Shown here one piece after another: positions 32,174 through 40,317 of a DNA stretch of 64,000 nt. The notes under the pieces are model-generated. The model did no database searches, was not told the DNA's origin, and was given only the letters and a program-made list of their open reading frames with translations. The DNA is from Streptomyces sp. NBC_00620 (GTDB lineage: Bacteria; Actinomycetota; Actinomycetes; Streptomycetales; Streptomycetaceae). The position numbers were made by a program, and so were the translations under genes. The stretch is from the NCBI RefSeq assembly GCF_026341825.1, contig NZ_JAPENY010000002.1, positions 1,268,501 through 1,332,500 of the forward strand. Direction: 5' to 3'. Position 1 is the first letter of the stretch, and the number at the start of each line of letters is the position of its first letter.

Positions 32174-34630
32174 TCAGCGGCGGATGCGGGTCATCTTCGG
32201 GTCGAAGAGCGGCTCGTCGGCGACGGTCGCGGCGACCTTCTCGCCGAAGTACTCGATGTGCACACCCGTGCCGCTCGCGAGCGCCGGCAGCCAGGCGTAC
32301 GCGACGCAGCGGCCCAGCGTGTAGCCGTACGAGGCGCTGGTCACGTAGCCGGCCGGGGCGCCGTCGACGAACACGGGCTCCTTGCCGAGGACCACGGAGG
32401 CCGGGTCGTCGAGGAGGAGGGGGGTGAGCCTGCGCGCCGGCTCCGCTGTGGCCAGACCCTGCAGTGCCTCCTGGCCGACGAACCCGTCCTTGTCCATGCG
32501 GACGGCGAAACCGACGCCCGCCTCGTACGGGTTGTGCTCGTCCGTCATGTCGACGCCCCAGGCGCGGTAACCCTTCTCCAGGCGGAGGGAGTTGAAGGCC
32601 GAACGCCCGGCCGCGATCACGCCGTGTTCTTCTCCCGCCTGCCACAACGTGTCCCAGAGCCTGAGTCCGAGGTCGGCGCTTGTGTACAACTCCCAGCCCA
32701 GCTCGCCGACATAGGACAGGCGCATCGCCGTCACCGGGACGTGCCCGAGGTAGGTCTCCTTCGCGCGGAAGTAGCCGAAGCCCTCGTGGGAGAAGTCGTC
32801 GCGGGTCAGCGGCTGGACGAGGTCGCGGGCGAGCGGGCCCCAGACGCCGATGCAGCAGGTGCCGGAGGTGATGTCTTTCAGGTGCACGTCTGCGGGTGCG
32901 TGCCTGAGGAGCCAGTCCAGGTCCGTGGGGGAGTTGGCACCCACCTGGAAGCGGTCGGGGGCGAGGCGCGCGACGGTGAGGTCGGAGCGTACGCCGCCGG
33001 TCTCGTCCAGGAGCAGGGTGTAGGTGACCGCGCCGGGCTTCTTGCGGAGGTTGTTGGTGGTCATGCGCTGGAGGAAGCCGAGGGCACCGGGGCCGGTGAC
33101 CTCGAGGCGGCGCAGCGGGGTCATGTCGTACAGCGCGACCTTCTCGCGGGTCGCCTTCGCCTCGGCGGCCGCGATGGGCGACCAGTAGCGGGCCGACCAG
33201 GCGTCGCGCTCGGGGAGGGGGTCGAGCGCGTCGACGAGCGGGGCGTTCGCCTCGTACCAGTGCGGGCGCTCCCAGCCGCCGCCCTCCAGGAAGTGCGCGC
33301 CGAGTTCCTGCTGCCGGGCGTAGAAGGGGCTGACGCGCAGCGGACGGGGCTGCTCCATCGGCTGGAGGGGGTGCAGGACGTCGTACACCTCGACGAACTG
33401 CTGTGAACCGCGTTCACGGATGTACGACGGTGAACGCTGCGCTTCCTCGAAACGCGTGAGGTCGCACTCGTGCAGGTCGATGGAGGCGCGACCGTCGACC
33501 ATCCACTCTGCGACCGCCTTGGCGACGCCTGCGGAGTGGGTGACCCAGACAGCCTCGGCCAGCCAGAAGCCGCGCAGTTTCCGCGACTCCCCGAGGACGG
33601 GCATGCCGTCGGGAGTGAAGGAGAAGACGCCGTTGAAGCCCTCCTCGATCTCCGTCTCGCGCAGGGCCGGCATCAGATCGCGGCAGTCGTCCCAGCTCGG
33701 CGCCCAGTCCTCCTCGGTGAAGGGGAAGGAGGACGGCATCTCCATGTCGTTCGCGCGCGCCTCGTCGTACGGGAGGATCGCGAACGGGTCGACGGGGAGC
33801 GGCTTGTGGGCGTAACTGCCGATGCCGATGCGGTCGTGGTGCTCGCGGAAGTAGAGGTCGCGGTCCTGGAAGCGGAGGATGGGCTTTTCGGCTTCCTCGG
33901 TCGCGCCTGTGAGTTCGGGGAGCTGCCGAGTCTTCGCGTACTGGTGCGCGAGCGGCTGCAGCGGGACCTCGACTCCGGCCATACGGCCGATGACCGGGCC
34001 CCAGAAACCGGCGGCGGAGACGACATGGTCGGCGGGGAAAGAGCCGCGGTCGGTGACGACGGCGGTGACCCGGCCGTCCTCCTGCTCGATGCCGGTGACC
34101 GTGTGGCGGTCCAGGAAGCGGGCGCCCCTTTCGACGGCGCGTGCCATCTGGGCGCGGGACGCGAGAACGGCGCGGGCCAGGCCGTCGTCGGGCGTGTGGA
34201 AGCCGCCGAGGACGGTCGACTCGTCGATGAGCGGCCAGAGTTCCTTGCAGCGGGCCGCGCTGACGATCTCGCCGCGCACGCCCCAGGAGGCGGCGTAACC
34301 GGCCTTGCGGTGCAGATCGGCCAGGCGCTCCGGCGTGGTCGCGAGCTCCAGGCCGCCGACCTGGTTGAAACAGGAAACCCCGTCCACCTGGAGGGAGTTG
34401 AACTTCGCGACCGTGTAGCGGGCGAACGCCGTGAGCGTCTTGGACGGGCTCGTCTGGAACACCAGTCCTGGCGCGTGCGAGGTGGAGCCGCCCGGGGCGG
34501 GCAGTGGTCCCTGTTCGAGAACGGTGACGTCGGTCCAGCCGCGGGCGGTCAGCTCGTCGGCGAGCGAACAGCCGACGATGCCGGCGCCCACGATGACCAC
34601 ACGGGGATGGGTTTCGGGTGTGCTGGACAT
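32174..34630 (-). CDS. dimethylglycine oxidase/dehydrogenase (FAD + folate-binding aminomethyltransferase)
   Basis: An 818-residue two-part enzyme close in length to Arthrobacter dimethylglycine oxidase. Residues 1-370 are a DAO-type FAD domain (VVIVGAGIVGCSLADELTAR; SHAPGLVFQTSPSKTLT near the flavin). An FAO-M linker (about 370-430) and a GCV_T tetrahydrofolate domain (about 440-700) follow, with a GCV_T C-terminal barrel ending in PKMTRIRR. It converts dimethylglycine to sarcosine; the folate domain can capture the methylene as 5,10-methylene-THF. GCV_T signatures include MTTNNLRKKPG and LEKGYRAWGVDMT. The ATG follows AAGGAGG. Sarcosine dehydrogenase is a possible alternative, but the separate sarcosine oxidase-like gene next door favours dimethylglycine. 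Confidence 0.9.
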   Translation of the reverse strand: MSSTPETHPRVVIVGAGIVGCSLADELTARGWTDVTVLEQGPLPAPGGSTSHAPGLVFQTSPSKTLTAFARYTVAKFNSLQVDGVSCFNQVGGLELATTPERLADLHRKAGYAASWGVRGEIVSAARCKELWPLIDESTVLGGFHTPDDGLARAVLASRAQMARAVERGARFLDRHTVTGIEQEDGRVTAVVTDRGSFPADHVVSAAGFWGPVIGRMAGVEVPLQPLAHQYAKTRQLPELTGATEEAEKPILRFQDRDLYFREHHDRIGIGSYAHKPLPVDPFAILPYDEARANDMEMPSSFPFTEEDWAPSWDDCRDLMPALRETEIEEGFNGVFSFTPDGMPVLGESRKLRGFWLAEAVWVTHSAGVAKAVAEWMVDGRASIDLHECDLTRFEEAQRSPSYIRERGSQQFVEVYDVLHPLQPMEQPRPLRVSPFYARQQELGAHFLEGGGWERPHWYEANAPLVDALDPLPERDAWSARYWSPIAAAEAKATREKVALYDMTPLRRLEVTGPGALGFLQRMTTNNLRKKPGAVTYTLLLDETGGVRSDLTVARLAPDRFQVGANSPTDLDWLLRHAPADVHLKDITSGTCCIGVWGPLARDLVQPLTRDDFSHEGFGYFRAKETYLGHVPVTAMRLSYVGELGWELYTSADLGLRLWDTLWQAGEEHGVIAAGRSAFNSLRLEKGYRAWGVDMTDEHNPYEAGVGFAVRMDKDGFVGQEALQGLATAEPARRLTPLLLDDPASVVLGKEPVFVDGAPAGYVTSASYGYTLGRCVAYAWLPALASGTGVHIEYFGEKVAATVADEPLFDPKMTRIRR

Positions 34631-34663
34631 GCCCCTCCTTGCCGGGGTGGGGAGCGAACGCGC

Positions 34664-35305
34664 TCAGGGCCTGGGGACGTTGGGCCGCTCGGCGGCGACG
34701 GTGGTGTCCTCGCCGTGTCCGGTGCGGACGACCGTGTTGCCGGGGAGGGTGAGCAGCCGGTTGCGGATGGAGGCCTCGATGGTGGGCCGGTCGGAGTAGG
34801 AGCGGCCGGTCGCGCCGGGGCCGCCGTGGAAGAGGGTGTCCCCGGTGAAGACCGTGTCGAGGAACGGAACGTAGAGCGAGCAACTGCCCCAGGTGTGGCC
34901 TGGGTTGTGGATCACCTGGAGTTCGATGCCGGCGACCGAGATGATCTGACCGTCGGTCAGATCGCTGTCCGGCTTGCGGTCGGGGTGCGTGGCGGCCCAC
35001 AGTTCGTGGTCCGCGGGGTGCAACAGGATGGGTGCACCGGTGAGTTCGGCGAGTTCGACGGCCGCGTCGATGTGGTCGTCGTGCGCGTGAGTGCAGACGA
35101 TCGCGGCCACCGCACGGCCCGCGACGGCCTGGTGGATCGTACGGGCGTCATGGGCGGCGTCGACGATCAGCACCTCTTCGTCGTCGCCGAGCACCCAGAC
35201 GTTGTTGTCGACGTCGAAGGTGTCACCGTCGAGGTTGAACGTGCCGGAGGTGACGACGCGTTGGACTCGCACGCGGTGGCTCTGTCGAGTGCTGTGCGTG
35301 GTCAC
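34664..35305 (-). CDS. metallo-beta-lactamase-fold hydrolase, candidate S-formylmycothiol hydrolase
   Basis: A 213-residue MBL-fold protein. The metal motif THAHDDHID is complete, with downstream metal ligands in NPGHTWGS and FTGDTLF, and a C-terminal GHGEDT. This is the glyoxalase II-like subgroup that hydrolyses thioesters. It overlaps the mycothiol-dependent formaldehyde dehydrogenase gene by four bases (GTGA at 35302-35305). The same gene pair exists in mycobacteria (Rv2259/Rv2260, from memory), which supports hydrolysis of S-formylmycothiol to formate and mycothiol. That activity is inferred, not read from the sequence. Confidence 0.85.
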   Translation of the reverse strand: MTTHSTRQSHRVRVQRVVTSGTFNLDGDTFDVDNNVWVLGDDEEVLIVDAAHDARTIHQAVAGRAVAAIVCTHAHDDHIDAAVELAELTGAPILLHPADHELWAATHPDRKPDSDLTDGQIISVAGIELQVIHNPGHTWGSCSLYVPFLDTVFTGDTLFHGGPGATGRSYSDRPTIEASIRNRLLTLPGNTVVRTGHGEDTTVAAERPNVPRP

Positions 35306-36387
35306 AGGACCACCACCGAACGCAGTACCTCGCCCCGGTGCATCTTCGCGAACGCCTCCTCGACCTGATCGAGCGAGATGGTCTCGCTGACGAAGGCGTT
35401 GAGGTCCAGCAGCCCGTAGAGGTACTGGTCGATGAGGAACGGGAAGTCGCGGCTCGGCAGACAGTCGCCGTACCAGGAGGACTTGAGGGCGCCGCCGCGC
35501 GAGAACAGGTCGATCAGCGGGATCTCGATCTTCATCTCGGGGTCGGGGACGCCGACCTGGACGAGCACACCTGCATGGTCGCGCATGTAGAAGGCCTGCT
35601 TGTACGTCTCCGGCCGGCCCACCGCGTCGATCGCGATGTCGACCCCGAAACCGTCGGTGAGTGCCCGTACCGCCTCGACGGGATCCGTGCCGCGGGAGTT
35701 GACCGTGTGCGTCGCACCGAACTTCTCCGCCGCGTCCAGTTTCTTGTCGTCGATGTCGACGGCGATGACCTTCATGGCGCCGTTGAGGCAGGCGCCCGCG
35801 ATGGCCGCGTTGCCGACACCGCCGCAGCCGATGACGGCGACCGTGTCACCGCGGCCCACGTTGCCGGTGTTGACGGCGGCGCCGTATCCGGCCATCACCC
35901 CGCAGCCGATGAGGCCCGCGGCCTCGGGACGGGCCGCCGGGTCGATCTTCACCGCCTGTCCGGCCGCGACCAGTGTCTTCTCGGCGAAGGCGCCGATGCC
36001 GAGGGCGTTGCTGAGCGGGGTGCCGTCGAGGAGCGTCATCGGCTGGGTGGCGTTGCGGGAGTCGAAGCAGTACCAGGGGCGGCCGCGGCGACAGGAGCGA
36101 CAGCTTCCGCAGGGGGCCCGCCAGGCGAGGACGACGTAATCGCCGGGCACCAGATCGGTGACCCCGTCGCCGACCGCTTCGATCGTGCCGGCCGCCTCAT
36201 GGCCGAGGAGGAAGGGGAAGTCGTCGGTGATCGCGCCCTCCCGGTAGTGCAGATCCGTGTGGCAGACCCCGCAGGCCTGGACGGCGACGAGCACCTCGCC
36301 GGGCCCGGGATCGGGAACGACGATCGTCCGCACCTCGACGGGTGCGCCCTTCTTGACAGCGACTACGGCACGGACCTCGTGTGGCAC
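35302..36387 (-). CDS. mscR: S-(hydroxymethyl)mycothiol dehydrogenase
   Basis: A 361-residue zinc-dependent class III alcohol dehydrogenase relative. The catalytic zinc site is QACGVCHTDLHYREG plus GHEAAG, the structural zinc loop is CGSCRSCRRGRPWYC, and the NAD-binding motif is AVIGCGGVGNAAIAGA. Sequence and length match the mycothiol-dependent formaldehyde dehydrogenase/nitrosomycothiol reductase MscR. As first gene of the choline operon it would remove formaldehyde released by three successive N-demethylations. The start is GTG at 36385-36387, after AGAGGAG; the longer frame from 36441 crosses the promoter. Confidence 0.93.
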   Translation of the reverse strand: MPHEVRAVVAVKKGAPVEVRTIVVPDPGPGEVLVAVQACGVCHTDLHYREGAITDDFPFLLGHEAAGTIEAVGDGVTDLVPGDYVVLAWRAPCGSCRSCRRGRPWYCFDSRNATQPMTLLDGTPLSNALGIGAFAEKTLVAAGQAVKIDPAARPEAAGLIGCGVMAGYGAAVNTGNVGRGDTVAVIGCGGVGNAAIAGACLNGAMKVIAVDIDDKKLDAAEKFGATHTVNSRGTDPVEAVRALTDGFGVDIAIDAVGRPETYKQAFYMRDHAGVLVQVGVPDPEMKIEIPLIDLFSRGGALKSSWYGDCLPSRDFPFLIDQYLYGLLDLNAFVSETISLDQVEEAFAKMHRGEVLRSVVVL

Positions 36388-36403
36388 GACAAGCTCCTCT
36401 GCT

Positions 36404-36469
36404 GTTGCGCAATGCACGATGGGTTGCGCGATGAGGAACATATTGAGAATGCCGACAGGGGGTCGTCAA
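36404..36469 (-). promoter_or_regulatory. choline operon promoter with two direct operator-like repeats
   Basis: On the minus strand TTGACG (36469-36464) and CAATAT (36445-36440) form a good -35/-10 pair with an 18-base spacer. Just downstream of the expected transcription start, on the plus strand, lie TTGCGCAATG (36404-36413) and TTGCGCGATG (36424-36433), exactly 20 bases apart, two helical turns. A TTGCGCAT-type word recurs upstream of the iclR gene at 37588. The IclR protein encoded next door is the likely binder and, given the position, a repressor. Confidence 0.65.
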
Positions 36470-36530
36470 GAGGTGGGGGTTAACCCTTGGCAAAAGGAAC
36501 GGGCGGGACGAAACGTGCCCGACACACAGA

Positions 36531-36563
36531 GGCGCGGGGCCAGGAGATTCCTGGCCCCGCGCC
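36531..36563 (-). terminator. strong iclR terminator hairpin
   Basis: GGCGCGGGGCCAGGA and TCCTGGCCCCGCGCC form a perfect 15-base stem with a three-base loop (GAT), with ACACA/TGTGT able to pair outside it. It lies in the 278-bp gap between the end of iclR and the start of the choline operon, so it insulates the operon promoter from iclR read-through. There is no T tract, as usual for Streptomyces. The rest of this gap holds the operon promoter. Confidence 0.8.
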
Positions 36564-36665
36564 ATGTGTCCATGCGATGCGGTGTCCCGGGGTTGCGCCG
36601 TGCCGGGTGGGTTTTCCGGCTGCGTTACGTGCCCGCTGTCCGCTCTGTGTCCGCTACGGCTTCCG

Positions 36666-37502
36666 TCAGAAGCCGTAGCCCATCCGGCGCGAGAGTTCGG
36701 CCGCGGCGGCGACCGTGCGCTTGGCGAGATCCGGCAGACGGTCGGAGTCCAGCCGGTACACCGGCCCCGAGGTGCTGATCGCGCCGATGACCTTGCCGTC
36801 GTGGGCGCGCACCGGGGCGGCGACCGCCGCAAGTCCCAGCTCCAGCTCCTCGAGCGCGAACGCGTAGCCCTGCTCGACGACCGCTTCCAGTTCGGAGCGG
36901 AGCGCGGCCGTGCCGGTGATGGTGCGCTCGGTGAACCGCGGCAGCGGGCGGGCGAGCAGGCCCTCGCGCAGCGTGGGCGGGAGATGCGCGAGGAGGACCT
37001 TTCCGCTGGAGGTGGCGTGCAGGGGTGTCCGTCTGCCCAGCCAGTTCTGCGCGGTGACGGAGGCGGCGCCGCGGGCCTGCATGATGTTGACCGCCGCGTC
37101 GTCGTCGAGGACCGCGATGTTGACGGTCTCGCCCAGCTCGTCGGCCAGTTCGCGGCAGACCGGAACGCCCTCCTGGGAGATGTCCAGACGTACTGCCGCC
37201 GCCCCCGCCAGGCGCAGTACGGCCGCTCCCAGGTAGTACTTCCCGCGGTCCTTGGCCTGTGCCACCAGGCCGCGGTTCTCCAGGACGCCGAGCAGCCGGA
37301 AGGCGGTGGACTTGTGCACCTCCAGCTCGTCGGCGATCTCGGTGACACCCGCCTCGCCGAGCCGGGCGAGGATTTCCAGCACGCTCACGGCGCGGTCCAC
37401 CGACTGGACTGCACTGCCGGCGCCCCTGCCCTGCTTCTCCGGCGTCGCCCTGTTGGCCTCGGTCTCCTCGTTCCCCTCAGCCTGCTTCTGAGTGCGGGTC
37501 AT
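36666..37502 (-). CDS. IclR-family regulator of choline/betaine catabolism
   Basis: A 278-residue IclR-family protein. After a charged, probably disordered N-terminus (residues 1-28), the winged helix runs about 30-90 (SVDRAVSVLEILARLGEAGV, then DELEVHKSTAFRLLGVL). The ligand domain follows, with the family pattern GRRTPLHATSSGKVLLAHLP and EELELGLAAVAAPVRAHDG. It is flanked by the catabolic operon downstream and the ferredoxin/reductase genes divergently upstream, so it is well placed to control both. Shared TTGCGCA words in both control regions support this. The ATG overlaps no other gene; the upstream gap is 241 bp. Confidence 0.9.
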   Translation of the reverse strand: MTRTQKQAEGNEETEANRATPEKQGRGAGSAVQSVDRAVSVLEILARLGEAGVTEIADELEVHKSTAFRLLGVLENRGLVAQAKDRGKYYLGAAVLRLAGAAAVRLDISQEGVPVCRELADELGETVNIAVLDDDAAVNIMQARGAASVTAQNWLGRRTPLHATSSGKVLLAHLPPTLREGLLARPLPRFTERTITGTAALRSELEAVVEQGYAFALEELELGLAAVAAPVRAHDGKVIGAISTSGPVYRLDSDRLPDLAKRTVAAAAELSRRMGYGF

Positions 37503-37587
37503 AGCTCAACTCTCACCACCTGGCGGCCCTGTTTGGGCCGCATCTGCGGGAAGCCCTTGACGTGACGGGACCCCCGCGCGGATTCTG

Positions 37588-37616
37588 TTGCGCATAGCGC
37601 TCCCTCATGCGCCATA
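37588..37616. promoter_or_regulatory. inverted TTGCGCAT-type dyad in the iclR / ferredoxin control region
   Basis: TTGCGCAT at 37588-37595 and ATGCGCCA at 37607-37614 form an inverted pair with seven of eight positions matching. The left half repeats the words found downstream of the choline operon promoter. A 13-base direct repeat CGAAGCGTCCGGA (37633-37645 and 37716-37728) also lies between this dyad and the ferredoxin gene; its role is unknown. Confidence 0.5.
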
Positions 37617-37743
37617 CGAAACATCATGTTACCGAAGCGTCCGGAACCGGAAAGGGCTCGAAGGCGAGCCCGTCCCGCTCGTTCCCGGACGACCTGGACC
37701 TTGAGAGGTCGCGGACGAAGCGTCCGGACCGAGAGGGGGGCCC

Positions 37744-38064
37744 ATGATTCCCGTCTGCCGCCTTGAAGACCTCCCCGTGGGCGAATCCGTCCGTGTCGAC
37801 ACCACACCGCCCGTCGCCGTGTTCAACGCCGACGGCGAGCTGTACGCCATCGACGACACCTGCACCCACCAGGACGCCTCCCTCTCCGAGGGCTGGCTGG
37901 AGGGCTGTCTGGTCGAATGCCCGCTGCACGCCGCCTCATTCGATCTCCGTACGGGCCAACCGACGTGCCTCCCCGCACGCCGCCCCGTCCGCACCCACCG
38001 CGTCACCGTCGACGACGGCGTCATCCACGTCCACCCGGCCGCGGAGGAGGGCACCGCCGCATGA
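37744..38064 (+). CDS. Rieske ferredoxin
   Basis: A 106-residue Rieske-type [2Fe-2S] ferredoxin like the small electron carriers of three-component dioxygenases. The cluster ligands are C40, H42, C59 and H62 (CTHQDASLS, ECPLHAASF). The remaining sequence is the usual beta-sandwich. It is divergent from iclR and followed by a ferredoxin reductase, and most likely carries electrons to the Rieske demethylase at 29.8-31.0 kb. GAGAGGGGG is seen before the ATG. Its stop is nested in the start of a 40-codon frame. Confidence 0.92.
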   Translation: MIPVCRLEDLPVGESVRVDTTPPVAVFNADGELYAIDDTCTHQDASLSEGWLEGCLVECPLHAASFDLRTGQPTCLPARRPVRTHRVTVDDGVIHVHPAAEEGTAA

Positions 38065-38183
38065 CGTACGAGACCACCGCCGACCATGAGCGGACTGCTC
38101 CCCGAGGAGCCCCCGTGGTTCGGCGTGCCGCTGGTGATGCCGGCGCCGCCCCTGTCGTACGGGCCGGGAGGCGCGCCTCATGA
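38061..38183 (+). CDS. possible 40-residue ORF coupled to ferredoxin and reductase
   Basis: The frame opens with ATG inside the ferredoxin stop (ATGA at 38061-38064) and its TGA is nested in the reductase start (ATGA at 38180-38183), so overlap signals join it on both sides. The product is Arg/Ala-rich with no recognisable fold. Its third positions are only moderately GC-rich, whereas the ferredoxin's own frame, continued past its stop, keeps strong GC3 up to about 38180 (including ATG 38086). The segment may therefore be a decayed ferredoxin extension that is now only a translational bridge. Confidence 0.35.
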   Translation: MTYETTADHERTAPRGAPVVRRAAGDAGAAPVVRAGRRAS

Positions 38184-39454
38184 GGACCGTGACCGTCGTC
38201 GGTGCCTCCCTCTCCGGGGTGTACGCGGCCCGCGAACTGCGGACCCAGGGGTTCGACGGACGTCTGGTGATCGTCGGGGACGAACCCCACCGACCCTACG
38301 ACCGCCCGCCCCTGTCCAAGGACTTCCTCACCGGCCGCGCCGACGAGGACCAACTCGCCCTCACCGACGCCGAGGAGATCGCCGAACTCGACGCGGAGTG
38401 GCTCCTCGGCGTACGTGCCCGAGGTCTCGACGCCCGCGGCCGCACCGTCCTCCTCGACAACGGCCGCACCGTCTCCACCGACGGCGTGGTCATCGCCACC
38501 GGCGCGGCGGCCCGCCGCCTCCCGGGTGACGACCTCGCCGGCGTCCACACTCTGCGCACCCTCGACGACGCCCGTGCCCTGCGCGAGGAACTCACCCGGG
38601 GCCCGCTCCGCGTCGTCGTCATCGGAGGCGGCTTCATCGGCGCGGAGACCGCCTCCTCGTGCGCCGCCCTCGGCCATGACGTCACGGTCGTCGAGGCCGC
38701 CCCGCTGCCCCTCGTCCCTCACCTCGGCCCCGACATGGCAGCCGTGTGCGCCGCGCTGCACCGCCGAGGCGGCGTCAGCCTTGTCACCGGCATCGGTGTC
38801 GCCGGACTGCGGGGGAGCGGCACCGCGCGATCGGACGGAGGCCGCGCCGCGGCTTCGCACGATGGCCCCGCCGCCGGCCCGTCGGTCGCCGAGGGCGTCG
38901 CGCCGCGGCGCACCGTCACCGGGGTGCGGCTCACCGACGGCCGGACCCTGCCCGCCGACGTGGTGATCGTGGGCATCGGCGCCACCCCCAACACCGGCTG
39001 GCTCGCGGGTTCGACGCTCGCCCTGCACGACGGCGTGCTGTGCGACGACGGTTGCGTGACCGGACTTGCGCAGGTGGTCGCCGTCGGAGACGTCGCCCGC
39101 GTCGGAGGTGCCCGCGCCGAACACTGGACCTCCGCCACCGAACAACCCCGGGTCGCCGTACGCAACTTGCTCGCCGGCCGCACCGTCGACACCGTGCGAT
39201 CCCTGCCCTACTTCTGGTCCGACCAGTACGGCGCACGCATCCAGTTCGCGGGCCGACGACACGAGGCCGACACCGTCCGTATCGCCGAGGGCGCCATCGA
39301 GGACGGCGCACCCGCCGAGGGCGGCTTCCTCGCCCTCTACGAACGCGACGGCCGTACGACAGCCGTCCTCTCCGTCGACCGCCCGCGCCCGTTCATGCGA
39401 GCACGCCGTGAACTGGCCCGCAGCGCAGGCCCGGTGGAGTCGGCGGCACTGTGA
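38180..39454 (+). CDS. FAD-dependent ferredoxin reductase
   Basis: A 424-residue pyridine nucleotide-disulfide-type reductase of the ferredoxin reductase group. The FAD motif is TVVGASLSGVYAARELR, followed by HRPYDRPPLSKDFLTG; the NADH motif is VVIGGGFIGAETAS; the second flavin region is VVAVGDVARVG. The C-terminal reductase domain contains YFWSDQYGARIQFAGR. An extra Ala/Gly/Ser-rich stretch of roughly 30 residues (about 213-245) interrupts the NADH domain; it is probably a loop. With the upstream Rieske ferredoxin it should form the NADH-to-oxygenase electron chain for betaine demethylation. Confidence 0.92.
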   Translation: MRTVTVVGASLSGVYAARELRTQGFDGRLVIVGDEPHRPYDRPPLSKDFLTGRADEDQLALTDAEEIAELDAEWLLGVRARGLDARGRTVLLDNGRTVSTDGVVIATGAAARRLPGDDLAGVHTLRTLDDARALREELTRGPLRVVVIGGGFIGAETASSCAALGHDVTVVEAAPLPLVPHLGPDMAAVCAALHRRGGVSLVTGIGVAGLRGSGTARSDGGRAAASHDGPAAGPSVAEGVAPRRTVTGVRLTDGRTLPADVVIVGIGATPNTGWLAGSTLALHDGVLCDDGCVTGLAQVVAVGDVARVGGARAEHWTSATEQPRVAVRNLLAGRTVDTVRSLPYFWSDQYGARIQFAGRRHEADTVRIAEGAIEDGAPAEGGFLALYERDGRTTAVLSVDRPRPFMRARRELARSAGPVESAAL

Positions 39455-39570
39455 CGACCTGAGCGTTCAGAGAGCGTGCGGGCGGGCCGTGGGGCCGGTG
39501 GTCCGCGGAGTGGGCGTAGCGGGGTGGGGTCGTGCTCAGGCGCGACCCCGGTCGCCATGAGTCGGCAGTC

Positions 39571-39616
39571 GCCATGAGTCGCGAGTCGCTAGTCGCGATG
39601 ACTCGCGACTCATGGC
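39571..39616. terminator. 17-bp perfect inverted repeat between convergent genes
   Basis: GCCATGAGTCGCGAGTC (39571-39587) and its exact complement (39600-39616) flank a 12-base loop. The neighbouring bases repeat parts of the arm in direct orientation (GTCGCCATGAGTCG at 39551-39564, AGTCGCGAT in the loop), so the region looks like a small local expansion. It lies between the ferredoxin reductase and a convergent membrane protein gene and probably terminates both. Confidence 0.7.
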
Positions 39617-39648
39617 ACCTGGTCGCACCTGGTCGACCGTCATCGCAC

Positions 39649-40317
39649 CTACGAATGCGACAGCTGCCCCGCCGCGCCCTGTCGACGTATTCGCTCCTGA
39701 GTGCGCTCGGCCGTCCGTGCCTGCCGCCGCGCCCTGCGCCGTTCGCGCCGCAACGCCCGCGCGGTGCTGCTCGGTACCGACACCACTCCGTTCCGCTGGT
39801 TCCACACCTGTCGCGTCACCCAGACGTCGAGGGCGGCCCAGGTGGCCACGACCGTGCTGGCCACACTGCTGAGCACCATGGGGAACGCCAGCCAGGATCC
39901 CGCGAGCGTGGACAGGAAGGCCACCATGGCCTGGATCAGCGTCACGGCGATGATGATCACCGCTCGCACAGCCGCCGTACGCACCGGATCGGGAAGTCGA
40001 CGCCTGCGTGCGGGCTCCTCGACCCACAACGGCCGGTAGTACGCCCGCTCTTCGTACTCCTCCTCAGCCGCGAGGCCCCGGCCCTCCGCAAGGGCGGGGC
40101 CCTCCGCGGTGCCGGGTCCGTCCGTGCGGCTGCGCCCGTCCACGGCAATGCCCTGCCCGTCGGCCTCGTCGTGACCGCCTGCCGCACCGTGCCGCTCGGC
40201 CGACCGGTCGTGCCCGTTCACCGGAATGTCGCGATCCGGTGCCTGCGTGGCCGGTTGTACCGCCTCGGGTACCGCAACGCTGGTCCCGGCCGCCCCGCTC
40301 CGCTCTGCCGTGCCCAT
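39649..40317 (-). CDS. conserved-looking membrane protein of unknown function
   Basis: About 222 residues. The N-terminal half is a hydrophilic, Gly/Ala/Asp/Glu-rich disordered tail (residues 1-110). Two hydrophobic segments follow (AVIIIAVTLIQAMVAFLSTL and FPMVLSSVASTVVATWAALD), then a very basic C-terminus (RALRRERRRARRQARTAER). It resembles a cytoplasmic-tail, two-pass membrane protein. It is not similar to anything I can name. It is divergent from the conservon, an arrangement that may reflect shared control. Start ATG at 40315-40317 with GGGGAG somewhat distant; the longer frame upstream has no family support. Confidence 0.65.
   Translation of the reverse strand: MGTAERSGAAGTSVAVPEAVQPATQAPDRDIPVNGHDRSAERHGAAGGHDEADGQGIAVDGRSRTDGPGTAEGPALAEGRGLAAEEEYEERAYYRPLWVEEPARRRRLPDPVRTAAVRAVIIIAVTLIQAMVAFLSTLAGSWLAFPMVLSSVASTVVATWAALDVWVTRQVWNQRNGVVSVPSSTARALRRERRRARRQARTAERTQERIRRQGAAGQLSHS

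Noticed and set aside
38086..38529. 147-codon plus-strand frame MSGLLPEEPPW...
   Set aside because: Its first 30 codons have good third-position GC, but it has no ribosome site and then runs out of phase through the reductase gene; treated as a possible ferredoxin remnant, not a gene.
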